Positions 25,757 to 32,954 of a stretch of DNA of 32,954 nucleotides are shown in pieces; position 1 is the first letter of the stretch, and each line of letters starts with the position of its first letter. Made by a program: the position numbers and the translations under genes. The notes below the pieces were generated by a model. The model saw nothing but the letters and a program-made list of their open reading frames with translations, made no database searches and was not told the DNA's origin. Origin of the DNA: a virus. The stretch spans positions 1 to 32,954 of the IMG/VR virus record IMGVR_UViG_3300037838_000105; one strand, given 5' to 3'.

Positions 25757-26620
25757 TTATATTTTTCTCCAGTAGTCTAGATCTTTTATATCTTGGCCGG
25801 CTCCTTTGAAGTCTTTCAATTTGCTTTTACCTTCTGCCTTCCTGTTACCTTTGAAATGATCCATGTACAGTCCCAATTCACTGTTTATGAATACGTGGTG
25901 TCCCCTGACCCCTTTCCAATAACCTATATCGTTTACTTTTACGTTTTTTTCTTTTTGATATTTTTTTGACAAATGCCATAACGTAGAACAATCCGTCCAC
26001 TCAATTAGTTCAAATATTTTGTCAGACACATACAGGTCTTCCCAGTCCTTGGTGAGGTTCTGTATTTCGGGATGATTCAGATTGTACCCTACGAATCCGC
26101 ATTCTGGATACTTTCCACCGTCACTTAGGTTTGGATTTTCCCTGCCCAGATAAGTCAACATTGAATTACTTGGCAGTAGTCCTTCAAAAAACTCTTTTGG
26201 TATTGGTCTAAAGGAGTATGTGTCAGCATCCAACCATATTAGATAATCATAACCTGCAGAATTTTTTATTGCATGAGTTACACAAAAAACCTTGTTTGCA
26301 AATCTCACAGCATTCCAAAGGAAAGATCCTTTAGGTGCCATGGGTATTGGTCTACGCACACCGTTTGGTATTTCGTCTATTTCACCGTTTGCCACAGGAT
26401 CGTCTTTGTACTTGTTCTTAAATTTTAACAACTCAGGCTGTACTTCATGAGCATCCAACCATTCCACTCTCGGATGTTCAAACACATCTTGAGACTGTGC
26501 TTCGTGATACACCGTCACTTGCGTGTCTTGAGGCCAGTGTTGCAACACACTGTCAACAGCTCTCTTGGCGTACTCGTTCCAGGTGCCTGGTTTGTATGAT
26601 GTTAGTACTTTTATTTTCAT
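25757..26620 (-). CDS. DxD glycosyltransferase, copy A (287 aa)
   Basis: The N-terminus MKIKVLTSYKPGTWNEYAKR and the DxD motif in YLIWLDADTYSFRPIPKEFF mark a GT-A type glycosyltransferase. Further motifs are LTYLGREN, YPECGFVGYNLNHP and GHHVFINSELGLYMDHFKGNRK. The protein is closely similar along its whole length to copy B (31041-31931), so the pair arose by duplication. It lies between asnB and the KpsC/S-like A gene in the leftward operon. The donor sugar is unknown. Confidence 0.85.
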   Translation of the reverse strand: MKIKVLTSYKPGTWNEYAKRAVDSVLQHWPQDTQVTVYHEAQSQDVFEHPRVEWLDAHEVQPELLKFKNKYKDDPVANGEIDEIPNGVRRPIPMAPKGSFLWNAVRFANKVFCVTHAIKNSAGYDYLIWLDADTYSFRPIPKEFFEGLLPSNSMLTYLGRENPNLSDGGKYPECGFVGYNLNHPEIQNLTKDWEDLYVSDKIFELIEWTDCSTLWHLSKKYQKEKNVKVNDIGYWKGVRGHHVFINSELGLYMDHFKGNRKAEGKSKLKDFKGAGQDIKDLDYWRKI

Positions 26621-26636
26621 ATTATCGATATTTAAT

Positions 26637-28265
26637 CTACCTGGTCATGTTGTACTTTTTAATCCAATCGGCCACAATCATTGTTGGAATACTTGCCTTG
26701 CCTGTTTTGTTCCACCAATGTTGTAGTGGCACAGTCCATCCTGTCTTCATCTTATTGACAATAACATCTGGTAATAATCCTTTGTATGCAACCTTGGTCA
26801 AAAGTTTAGTATCGCTTTTTGTTTCGCCTATCTTCTCGTCACTATGAATGTCCATGCAGTACTGCATGAAAGTTTTCGTCGCTAAAGGAAAACGTCCTTC
26901 CATGCTGTAAGCCATTCCATACTTGTCGTTCCTCATTAAAAATTCTTCAGGAACCTGTGCAACACAATCCAGTGCCATGTAAGAACCTATGGGGTCATCC
27001 GGGTTCCAAAGATCGTCTGGATAGCATTTTAAAAGTTCATCACGTAATCTTCCTTTGTCATAAACCTTGATTGGTCTCTTGATACGGTTGATCCATTTAT
27101 CTATTATGTCCGACCAACTTTTGAATTGTTCTTTTCTTAATTTCCAATATTTTGGATAGCCGCCCAAAACCTCGTCCCCCATGTCGCCTGCCATTGTGAC
27201 TACTATACCATTACTATGTAATACTTTATTAGTGTAGCAATACATCGATAAGCTCGGATTATACACAGGTTGCTCGATGTAATATATAGAATCATCCCAG
27301 TATTGTTTTGCAATCTCAGGCGTAATAGTTACTTCTGTATGGTTGAAGTTATTGGCATCCGCTAATACCTTGGCACAGTCGGCATCCTCATTATGATCGC
27401 CGTCCTTTGGGTGAATGTAGTTTGGTTCCATCCTGTTAGTGAAAGTGTTGGCATGGCCTAATACGTTCTTAAGTTCATAAGCAACTATGCCGGAATCAAG
27501 TCCGCCACTCAAGAATACTCCAATTTTTCTCCTGCCAATACTTGCCATTTTTATAGACTTTTGTGCCATCTTTCTAAATTCTTCAGCATTAAATTTTTTG
27601 TTTGAATTTGGTTTTATGAATATCCTTTTTGTTTTCACTAACGTTTTGTTGTCCAAGCCATATACAATAGTTTCACCTGCAAGTAATTTTTTTATTCCTG
27701 TGAAAAAAGTATTACGTAATGGATTAATACCGGTTGTGGTCATACAACCTACTGCAAGTTCGTCCTGCTTCCTACTCCCGGGTACTTTATCTAACATTCC
27801 TTTTATCTCTGATCCAAACACCAGTCCTTCTTTTATCAATGCGTAGTAGACAGGTTTAACGCCTGCGTGATCTCTACTCAAAGTCAATGTATTCTTATCA
27901 ACCTCGTAGTATGCAAAGCCGTGCATTGAGTCTATCTCGTCGATAAATGACAATCCAAACTTATCCAATCCCCAAGCAAGTAGTTCGGTGTCACAACCTG
28001 AGGTGTCTGTGAACTCTTTATACTTTTCCTTCAATTCGTAGTAGTTGAAGATTTCTCCATTGTAAACAAGTTTGTTTCCTTTGGGGGTTGTCCATGGTTG
28101 TGTCGCATTGCCTGGTTCACCCATTATACTCAACAAGTTATGACCTAATGTTATCTTATCGTTGTGCCATATGCTTGAACCGTCCGGGCCTCTGTGTTTG
28201 CAAACTTCTATGAATTGTTTTATGAATTCCGGATTATATTCGGTTATGCCGTATATGCCACACAT
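26637..28265 (-). CDS. asnB: Asparagine synthase (glutamine-hydrolysing)
   Basis: The 542-aa protein starts with Cys2 (MCGIYGITEYN), the amidotransferase nucleophile, followed by CKHRGPDGS and the glutaminase domain (VYNGEIFNYYELKEKY). The synthetase domain carries the PP-loop FLSGGLDSGIVAYE and MAGDMGDEVLGGYPKYW. E. coli AsnB is 554 aa. In a glycan cluster such enzymes often amidate uronic acids or other sugars rather than make free Asn. It overlaps the preceding gene by one base. All catalytic motifs are intact. Confidence 0.95.
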   Translation of the reverse strand: MCGIYGITEYNPEFIKQFIEVCKHRGPDGSSIWHNDKITLGHNLLSIMGEPGNATQPWTTPKGNKLVYNGEIFNYYELKEKYKEFTDTSGCDTELLAWGLDKFGLSFIDEIDSMHGFAYYEVDKNTLTLSRDHAGVKPVYYALIKEGLVFGSEIKGMLDKVPGSRKQDELAVGCMTTTGINPLRNTFFTGIKKLLAGETIVYGLDNKTLVKTKRIFIKPNSNKKFNAEEFRKMAQKSIKMASIGRRKIGVFLSGGLDSGIVAYELKNVLGHANTFTNRMEPNYIHPKDGDHNEDADCAKVLADANNFNHTEVTITPEIAKQYWDDSIYYIEQPVYNPSLSMYCYTNKVLHSNGIVVTMAGDMGDEVLGGYPKYWKLRKEQFKSWSDIIDKWINRIKRPIKVYDKGRLRDELLKCYPDDLWNPDDPIGSYMALDCVAQVPEEFLMRNDKYGMAYSMEGRFPLATKTFMQYCMDIHSDEKIGETKSDTKLLTKVAYKGLLPDVIVNKMKTGWTVPLQHWWNKTGKASIPTMIVADWIKKYNMTR

Positions 28266-29245
28266 TACATTCCCAACTTATCTTTAAATCTTTTGAACAC
28301 TGTGCCATCTCTAATTTCCTTTTCGCTCCATAACTTGTATCCAAGATCGTTCAGCCATTGTGTCCTGTCAAGGTACTCTGGAGTTTCTATGTTGTTCAGA
28401 TCTTTGTTTGCCACGGGCCAGCTCAGTGCTAGATCTGAGGTGTTAAATGTAGGGATACCACGCACACATGAATCTACGCCCGCAGTAGAATTGTGTGTAA
28501 CAACGGCATGACAATTGGATATCGCTTCTTGATAATTGAATCTGTAATATTTTTTTTCGTCTCCGTTGAAATATTTCTGTCCTATAACGACTTCAACATC
28601 TTGTGGAAATTCTCCCATCCTGTCTTCAATGTGAACAACATGATTAGGATGTGGTCTCACAATAAATTTTCTATCCGTTGCAGGTCTTAATTTTTCATAC
28701 ACTCCGTGAAACCATTCTATGGGGTCGAGATCGTTCATGCTCCAGTTGTCTTTAGGTTGTAGCACAAACAGGATAGGATCCTCTTGATTGGATTTCCTCC
28801 ATGGTTCACTTTTAATATTCCATCTGGCCTTCGCGGCTTCCCATCGATCGGGCGGACTGTTGTCTGACAAGAAGTCTCCGTTGTTCATAGGTGAAAATAA
28901 TGAAACCCGCCAATGATGTTTTGGGCCATGCACATTACCAAAACTTGAAAGCAAACCACCATCAAAAGTTATTATCTTGATTCCTTTTTTCTTTGCACGT
29001 TCCACTAGGTCACGTCTACGGCCCTTTGTGTGATGCATCTGGTTGGTACCTCCGTATCCAAACATACAGCCAATTGGATGAGTAGGCTCCATTTCGTCTT
29101 TGGTCCACTCTCCGGTTTTCGTCTCATTCACCATGATTGGTTCATCGCCACACGCTTTTATGCCTTCGGCCATGTATTTCAATAGATCGTAACTTGCTCC
29201 TCTACGTCTGTCCTTTACGGTCCTTCTAAATATTTCAACTTTCAT
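28265..29245 (-). CDS. KpsC/KpsS-like capsule polysaccharide transferase B (326 aa)
   Basis: It has KFIVRPHPNHVVHIED, the RPHP sugar-nucleotide loop, and CHAVVTHNSTAGVDSCVRGIPTF, the C-terminal acceptor/donor motif of KpsC/S-like transferases. Its general plan equals the 290-aa and 271-aa relatives, but the N-terminal domain (GCMFGYGGTNQMHHTKGRRRD) is its own variant. It overlaps the 271-aa gene by 11 bases. It probably adds a different sugar of the same glycan. Confidence 0.75.
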   Translation of the reverse strand: MKVEIFRRTVKDRRRGASYDLLKYMAEGIKACGDEPIMVNETKTGEWTKDEMEPTHPIGCMFGYGGTNQMHHTKGRRRDLVERAKKKGIKIITFDGGLLSSFGNVHGPKHHWRVSLFSPMNNGDFLSDNSPPDRWEAAKARWNIKSEPWRKSNQEDPILFVLQPKDNWSMNDLDPIEWFHGVYEKLRPATDRKFIVRPHPNHVVHIEDRMGEFPQDVEVVIGQKYFNGDEKKYYRFNYQEAISNCHAVVTHNSTAGVDSCVRGIPTFNTSDLALSWPVANKDLNNIETPEYLDRTQWLNDLGYKLWSEKEIRDGTVFKRFKDKLGM

Positions 29246-30050
29246 CTAGTATCCTCCAGGCATATCCGTTTCTTAATTCTTCTGCTGTAAATTGACCGTA
29301 TGCCATTGAATAGTATAAAGGTTCTCGGTCAATGTAGCAAGGCTTTTCTATTTTTGAAAAATCTGTTTCCGATATAGGTGCACAAGCATTGTGGGGATCG
29401 GTAAAGCATGGAATTCCTCTTGTTGTTGCTTCTAGAGAAATGTTCGAGTTGTAAGTCACAACAGCGTAGGCGTTGTTCCAGTCTATAGGGCCACTTGGTT
29501 TACTATCATCTTTACCAGTGACTATCATTCCACCGTTTGTGTCACGTCCCATGATAGGATTGTAACCTTTGTTTTTAACAATGATCGGCCTGTCTGTGTT
29601 GGCTTTCAGTGTTGCCAACGTTTTGTCCAACCAATCATGCACACCAAAGAATTCCTTCATGGCATTAGATGGAGGACACACTATTATGTTCTTGCCGTCT
29701 TTTTTCCAAGGATGAATGGGCCATGGGAATGATTTTTTAAAACGATCGTCTGGTCTGTCCTCCTGCCAGTTTTTTAAATGATTGTTTTTAACGATTTTGA
29801 GATAGTAAGGATTGAATCTTGTTTCTCCCCAGTAAGGCCGATCCATGTAATAGAAATCTATGTTATTTTTTTCTGCCCATTTGTATACTAGGTGTGTACC
29901 ACGCAGTACACCAAATATCACTGCCTTGGTGCAATCTGTTTTACGAATAATTTCAATTGGCGAAAGTTTCTTACTGCCTGGTAACCCTTCTTTGGCCCAA
30001 TCAACATATTTTTCTGTGATTTGCCTATTGGTGGAACTAACGTAGATCAT
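29235..30050 (-). CDS. KpsC/KpsS-like transferase C, divergent (271 aa)
   Basis: It is the third relative: AVIFGVLRGTHLVYKWAEKN, YYMDRPYWGETRFNPYYLKI, RPIIVKNKGYNP in place of RPHP, and AVVTYNSNISLEATTRGIPCF. The change of the RPHP His/Pro to KNKG suggests a different donor or reduced activity. The gene overlaps gmd by 14 bases and the 326-aa gene by 11 bases, so translation is coupled. Confidence 0.72.
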   Translation of the reverse strand: MIYVSSTNRQITEKYVDWAKEGLPGSKKLSPIEIIRKTDCTKAVIFGVLRGTHLVYKWAEKNNIDFYYMDRPYWGETRFNPYYLKIVKNNHLKNWQEDRPDDRFKKSFPWPIHPWKKDGKNIIVCPPSNAMKEFFGVHDWLDKTLATLKANTDRPIIVKNKGYNPIMGRDTNGGMIVTGKDDSKPSGPIDWNNAYAVVTYNSNISLEATTRGIPCFTDPHNACAPISETDFSKIEKPCYIDREPLYYSMAYGQFTAEELRNGYAWRILDES

Positions 30051-31020
30051 GAGACAATCTCTTTATGTCTTCATTGACCATCAATGCAACCATGTCTTTG
30101 AATTCGGTCTTAGGTTCCCATCCTAATTTTTCTTTTGCCTTGGCATACGATCCATGCAGTGCGTGTACTTCTGCTGGACGCTTGAAACGTGGGTCAGATT
30201 CGACATATTGTTCCCAATCGTCGATGCCAGCGGTTCTGAAAGCATGAGTAAGCAATTCTCTAATAGAATGTTGCACTCCTGTGCATATTACGTAATCTCC
30301 CGGCTCTTCCAGTTGCACCATTGTGTACATGGCCTCAACAAAGTCTCCAGCAAATCCCCAATCTCTTTTTGCATCTAGGTTTCCTAGTGTAATTTTTTTT
30401 GCAAGTCCTAGTTTGATCTTAGCAACACCGTCTGTGACTTTTCTTGTGACAAACTCCTTGCCCCTTATGGGTGATTCGTGATTGAATAAAATTCCGTTCG
30501 AGGCGTGTATGCTGTAACTTTCTCGGAAGTTAACAGTCATCCAGTAAGCATACAGTTTTGACACACCATATGGAGAACGTGGGTGGAACGGTGTTTGTTC
30601 GTTTTGTAAACCGTCAACGTTTGAGTTGCCGTAGAGTTCACTGGTACTTGCTTGATAGAATTTTGTAAGTGGGTTTTGATTTACTATTGCATTAAGGATA
30701 TTCAACACACCCATTGCATTTACTTCGGTTGTCTGTTTGTTAAGATCCCAACTGGCACCCACAAAACTCTGTGCGGCAAGATTGTAAAATTCATTTGGTC
30801 TAATTGTTTTTACCAAATGATTCACATTGGCATCGTCTGTTATGTCACCAGTGATCAATTCTACATCGTTCTCTATTCCCAGGTAGGAGAGATTAGATAG
30901 ATTTGGATTGCTGTATCTTTTTACCAAACCGTATACTTTATAATCTTTTTCTAATAGGTGCTTGGCGAGGTAAGGACCATCTTGTCCTGTCATTCCTGTT
31001 ACAAATGCAATTTTTTTCAT
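30037..31020 (-). CDS. gmd: GDP-mannose 4,6-dehydratase
   Basis: The 327-aa protein has the NAD(P)-binding TGMTGQDGPYLAKHLLEK motif, DITD, NLAAQSFVGASWDLN, STSELYG (catalytic Thr/Ser-Glu) and the YGVSKLYAYW (YxxxK) pair of Gmd. RGKEFVTRKVTDGVAKI and NLDAKRDWGFAGDFVEAM complete the family signature. It converts GDP-mannose to GDP-4-keto-6-deoxymannose, the precursor of GDP-fucose, rhamnose or perosamine. It is about 40 residues shorter than bacterial Gmd, mostly at the C-terminus and loops. No fucose synthase follows in the window. Confidence 0.95.
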   Translation of the reverse strand: MKKIAFVTGMTGQDGPYLAKHLLEKDYKVYGLVKRYSNPNLSNLSYLGIENDVELITGDITDDANVNHLVKTIRPNEFYNLAAQSFVGASWDLNKQTTEVNAMGVLNILNAIVNQNPLTKFYQASTSELYGNSNVDGLQNEQTPFHPRSPYGVSKLYAYWMTVNFRESYSIHASNGILFNHESPIRGKEFVTRKVTDGVAKIKLGLAKKITLGNLDAKRDWGFAGDFVEAMYTMVQLEEPGDYVICTGVQHSIRELLTHAFRTAGIDDWEQYVESDPRFKRPAEVHALHGSYAKAKEKLGWEPKTEFKDMVALMVNEDIKRLSHDLR

Positions 31021-31040
31021 TTAATGTAATTATGTCTGCT

Positions 31041-31931
31041 TTAACTTGGTGGTACTTTTTTCCAGTAATCTATCTTTTGTAGGTCAAAGGATGCGTTAGG
31101 ATTAACACGGAAATCATTCCTAGCGGATGTGCCGTGTAGTTTCCTCTTACCTTTGAAGTGGTCCATGTATAGTCCTAACTCGCTGTTGATAAAAACATGA
31201 TGACCCTTGACCCCTTTTTGGTACCCTATATCATTTACTAATATGTTTTTTTTGGTCCTGTATATTTTTGACAAATGCCAAAACACATACGAATCATGCC
31301 ATTCGAGTATGCTGAATACATCTCCTGTTTTGTAAAGTTGCTCCCAGTCGTCTATAAAGTTTTGGGTTTCCGGATGCCGGAGGTTGTATCCTACGAATCC
31401 ACATTCCGGATAAACACCCCCGTCACCTAACGTTGGATTTTCTCTACCTAGATATGTCAGCATTGTTTCTTTTGGTAATAATTTTGCAAAAAACTCTAAT
31501 GGCACAGACCTAAAAGTGAAAGTGTCTGCATCTATCCACAGCACATAATCGTATCCGTCGGAGTTACGTACTGCATTGACTACACAAAAAACTTTGTTTG
31601 CAAATCTCACGGCGTCCCAAAGAAAAGAATCTTTATCTTTGTCTAACCCTTGTAAGTCAGGCGATCTTCTTACACCACCTTCTATCTGTTTTATTTTGCC
31701 ATTTGCAGTTGGGTCGTCTTTGTACTTGTCCTTAAATTTGAATAGTTCTGGCTCCGCTTGTGTTAGATCAATACACGTTATTCTACTGTCAACATCCTTT
31801 GGTTGTTGTTCTTCACAGTAGAGAAATATATCCACCTCCGGAGGAAATTGTTCGATCATGGAGTGTATTCCTCGTTTGGCAAACGATCCCCAGGTGCCCG
31901 GTTTGTACGATGTTATAACTTTAATTTTCAT
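31041..31931 (-). CDS. DxD glycosyltransferase, copy B (296 aa)
   Basis: The protein is a near twin of the 287-aa copy A: MKIKVITSYKPGTWGSFAKR, FANKVFCVVNAVRNSDGYDY, LWIDADTFTFRSVPLEFFAK, YPECGFVGYNLRHP and GHHVFINSELGLYMDHFKGK. The ATG at 31931 follows the upstream stop by two bases; a TTG two codons earlier is also open but unnecessary. Copies A and B bracket asnB, the two KpsC/S-like genes and gmd. It probably adds a different, related sugar residue. Confidence 0.85.
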   Translation of the reverse strand: MKIKVITSYKPGTWGSFAKRGIHSMIEQFPPEVDIFLYCEEQQPKDVDSRITCIDLTQAEPELFKFKDKYKDDPTANGKIKQIEGGVRRSPDLQGLDKDKDSFLWDAVRFANKVFCVVNAVRNSDGYDYVLWIDADTFTFRSVPLEFFAKLLPKETMLTYLGRENPTLGDGGVYPECGFVGYNLRHPETQNFIDDWEQLYKTGDVFSILEWHDSYVFWHLSKIYRTKKNILVNDIGYQKGVKGHHVFINSELGLYMDHFKGKRKLHGTSARNDFRVNPNASFDLQKIDYWKKVPPS

Positions 31932-31933
31932 TG

Positions 31934-32954
31934 TCAATCGAGATATTTAAGTAGGTCCGGCACATCGATTTTAAAATTTATTAGGTCGCTGAGTCTTTTT
32001 ATACCTTTGGGTTTCTTGCCACCTTCTAGTTCTATTGGCACTGTGTCGGCCAAGTATAGTTCGTGTTTTAATCCTAGGTGGTGTGAAAGTAACGGATAAA
32101 CTTTCTTATGAATCATGTTAGTGTCCTGTATTTCGATCACTTTTGTTCCTGGTTTACACCAAAGTAGATTGACCAATCCTGCTCCATGAGCCGCGACAAT
32201 GTGTGTTGCTTCTGCAAATGTTTTCATTTGTTCTCGTATTGTCATTGTCTCTAACACAACTGTCTCCCATCCTTTGAGGGCCAATAACAGTTCGTCCGAA
32301 TTTGTCATTCTTCTTGTTTTTGCTCCTGGGCGTAGCACCACAATCTTTCGATGTGGTTCTTTGCTCTCAGAACCATGGAGACCTTTGAAGTGTCTCAGCC
32401 ATGGTGCTAGGTGAGGAGTAATCACTCCGTCCTTTGTATTACTGGCACTGGGCACTAGTAAGTGTTTGAACTGCCACGTTTCATCTTTTGGCATGACGAG
32501 CACTTTTATTTCAGGAAACAATTCTTCGATTACTTTCTTAAAATATCTGCTCTCGTTTGCCAGCACGTAGCAATACTTTGTGAAATCTGTGGACCAGCGT
32601 TTCTCCAACAGCCTAAATTTTGATATCACATCAATCCATATGTGCCATGGGTTGTTCACACTCTCCTCATCGATGGGCAACCATACATACAGATATTTCT
32701 CATGGAAGTGTTGGCTAACAGGCGGTAGCTCTGCCTGTACTTCGTCTCCCCATTCCTTCCATAGTTTGTGTGTCTTGCCTGGTTTGTTCCTGCGTTGATC
32801 TGTGAGCCCCCAGATATAATTGGTTATCAATTTCTGTTGATAGGTTACCAGTAAAGGACAACTATGTACTTTGCAGTCGTGAAATTCAGCAACGAAAGTT
32901 GGTAAACTTGTAAAGTTTGGATCAATATTTTTGTGATATGGTACACTGTAGTCG
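31934..32954 (-). CDS. GT61-family glycosyltransferase, 5' end cut by the window
   Basis: The frame stays open to the window end, so the true start lies outside; a TTG at 32830 is internal. The visible 339 residues include an N-terminal stretch typical of GT61 enzymes (SLPTFVAEFHDCKVHSCPLL) and the C-terminal core TFAEATHIVAAHGAGLVNLLWCKPGTKVIEI, the HGAG loop of the family (formerly DUF563). It transfers a sugar, often xylose or related, to a glycan. The stop overlaps or abuts the next gene. It is the most upstream visible gene of the leftward glycan operon. Confidence 0.85.
   Translation of the reverse strand, partial: DYSVPYHKNIDPNFTSLPTFVAEFHDCKVHSCPLLVTYQQKLITNYIWGLTDQRRNKPGKTHKLWKEWGDEVQAELPPVSQHFHEKYLYVWLPIDEESVNNPWHIWIDVISKFRLLEKRWSTDFTKYCYVLANESRYFKKVIEELFPEIKVLVMPKDETWQFKHLLVPSASNTKDGVITPHLAPWLRHFKGLHGSESKEPHRKIVVLRPGAKTRRMTNSDELLLALKGWETVVLETMTIREQMKTFAEATHIVAAHGAGLVNLLWCKPGTKVIEIQDTNMIHKKVYPLLSHHLGLKHELYLADTVPIELEGGKKPKGIKRLSDLINFKIDVPDLLKYLD

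Noticed and set aside
32830-32830. TTG at 32830 as the true start of the GT61 gene
   Set aside because: The frame remains open to the window end and the upstream codons encode a typical GT61 N-terminal segment.

Overview
The window looks like part of the genome of a lytic, T4-like, marine-type tailed phage (myovirus morphology inferred) with a Gram-negative host. The T4-type replication core is recognisable: gp41 helicase, gp61 primase, UvsW helicase and a probable gp62 clamp-loader subunit. Around it are small proteins that, from memory, also occur in marine T4-like phages. Genes are tightly packed, often with overlapping start and stop codons, and there are four tRNA genes. There is no integrase, transposase or CRISPR array. 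An outer-membrane porin and a lipoprotein point to a Gram-negative host; isocitrate lyase suggests a heterotroph using acetate or C2 carbon rather than a cyanobacterium. The host cannot be named from this sequence.

Layout. Positions 1-2020 hold an array of small plus-strand genes, many for membrane peptides, preceded by a gene-poor stretch with five copies of GGTAA-N3-TTGGTA. Positions 2074-3177 hold clpP, two small genes and a homologue of ribosomal protein bL33. Positions 3178-5399 are a more AT-rich cassette with isocitrate lyase and a divergent control region full of TTGTAAA/TTTACAA half-sites. The cassette is bracketed by two copies of the 3' end of the bL33 gene. Positions 5464-7231 hold an SGNH hydrolase, small membrane proteins and a lipoprotein. 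Positions 7420-7807 carry tRNA-Thr, -Ala, -Glu and -Arg. Positions 7828-12448 are a tailoring-enzyme block: SGNH hydrolase, two radical SAM enzymes, a sulfotransferase-like protein, a short-chain dehydrogenase and a 2OG-Fe(II) oxygenase. A porin gene follows at 12626-13564.

Positions 13666-23620 are the minus-strand replication region: FkbM methyltransferase, gp41, gp61, a late virion-type protein, a DnaE-palm-like mini-protein, a zinc-finger protein, gp62-like, UvsW and a 452-aa unknown. A strong sigma70-type promoter at 23672-23645 probably starts the early part. A divergent SprT-like metalloprotease gene lies beside it. Positions 24131-32954 are one long minus-strand operon for surface glycan synthesis: Gmd, AsnB, three KpsC/S-like transferases, two paralogous DxD glycosyltransferases, a sialyltransferase-like protein and a GT61 protein cut by the window end.

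Taken together, the phage replicates its own DNA and appears to alter host proteolysis (ClpP), translation (bL33, tRNAs), central carbon flow (isocitrate lyase), outer-membrane permeability (porin) and surface polysaccharide. The least ordinary parts are the bL33/isocitrate-lyase cassette with its recombination scar, the porin with a separate leader-like peptide, the iteron region, the leaderless promoter architecture and the tailoring-enzyme block.
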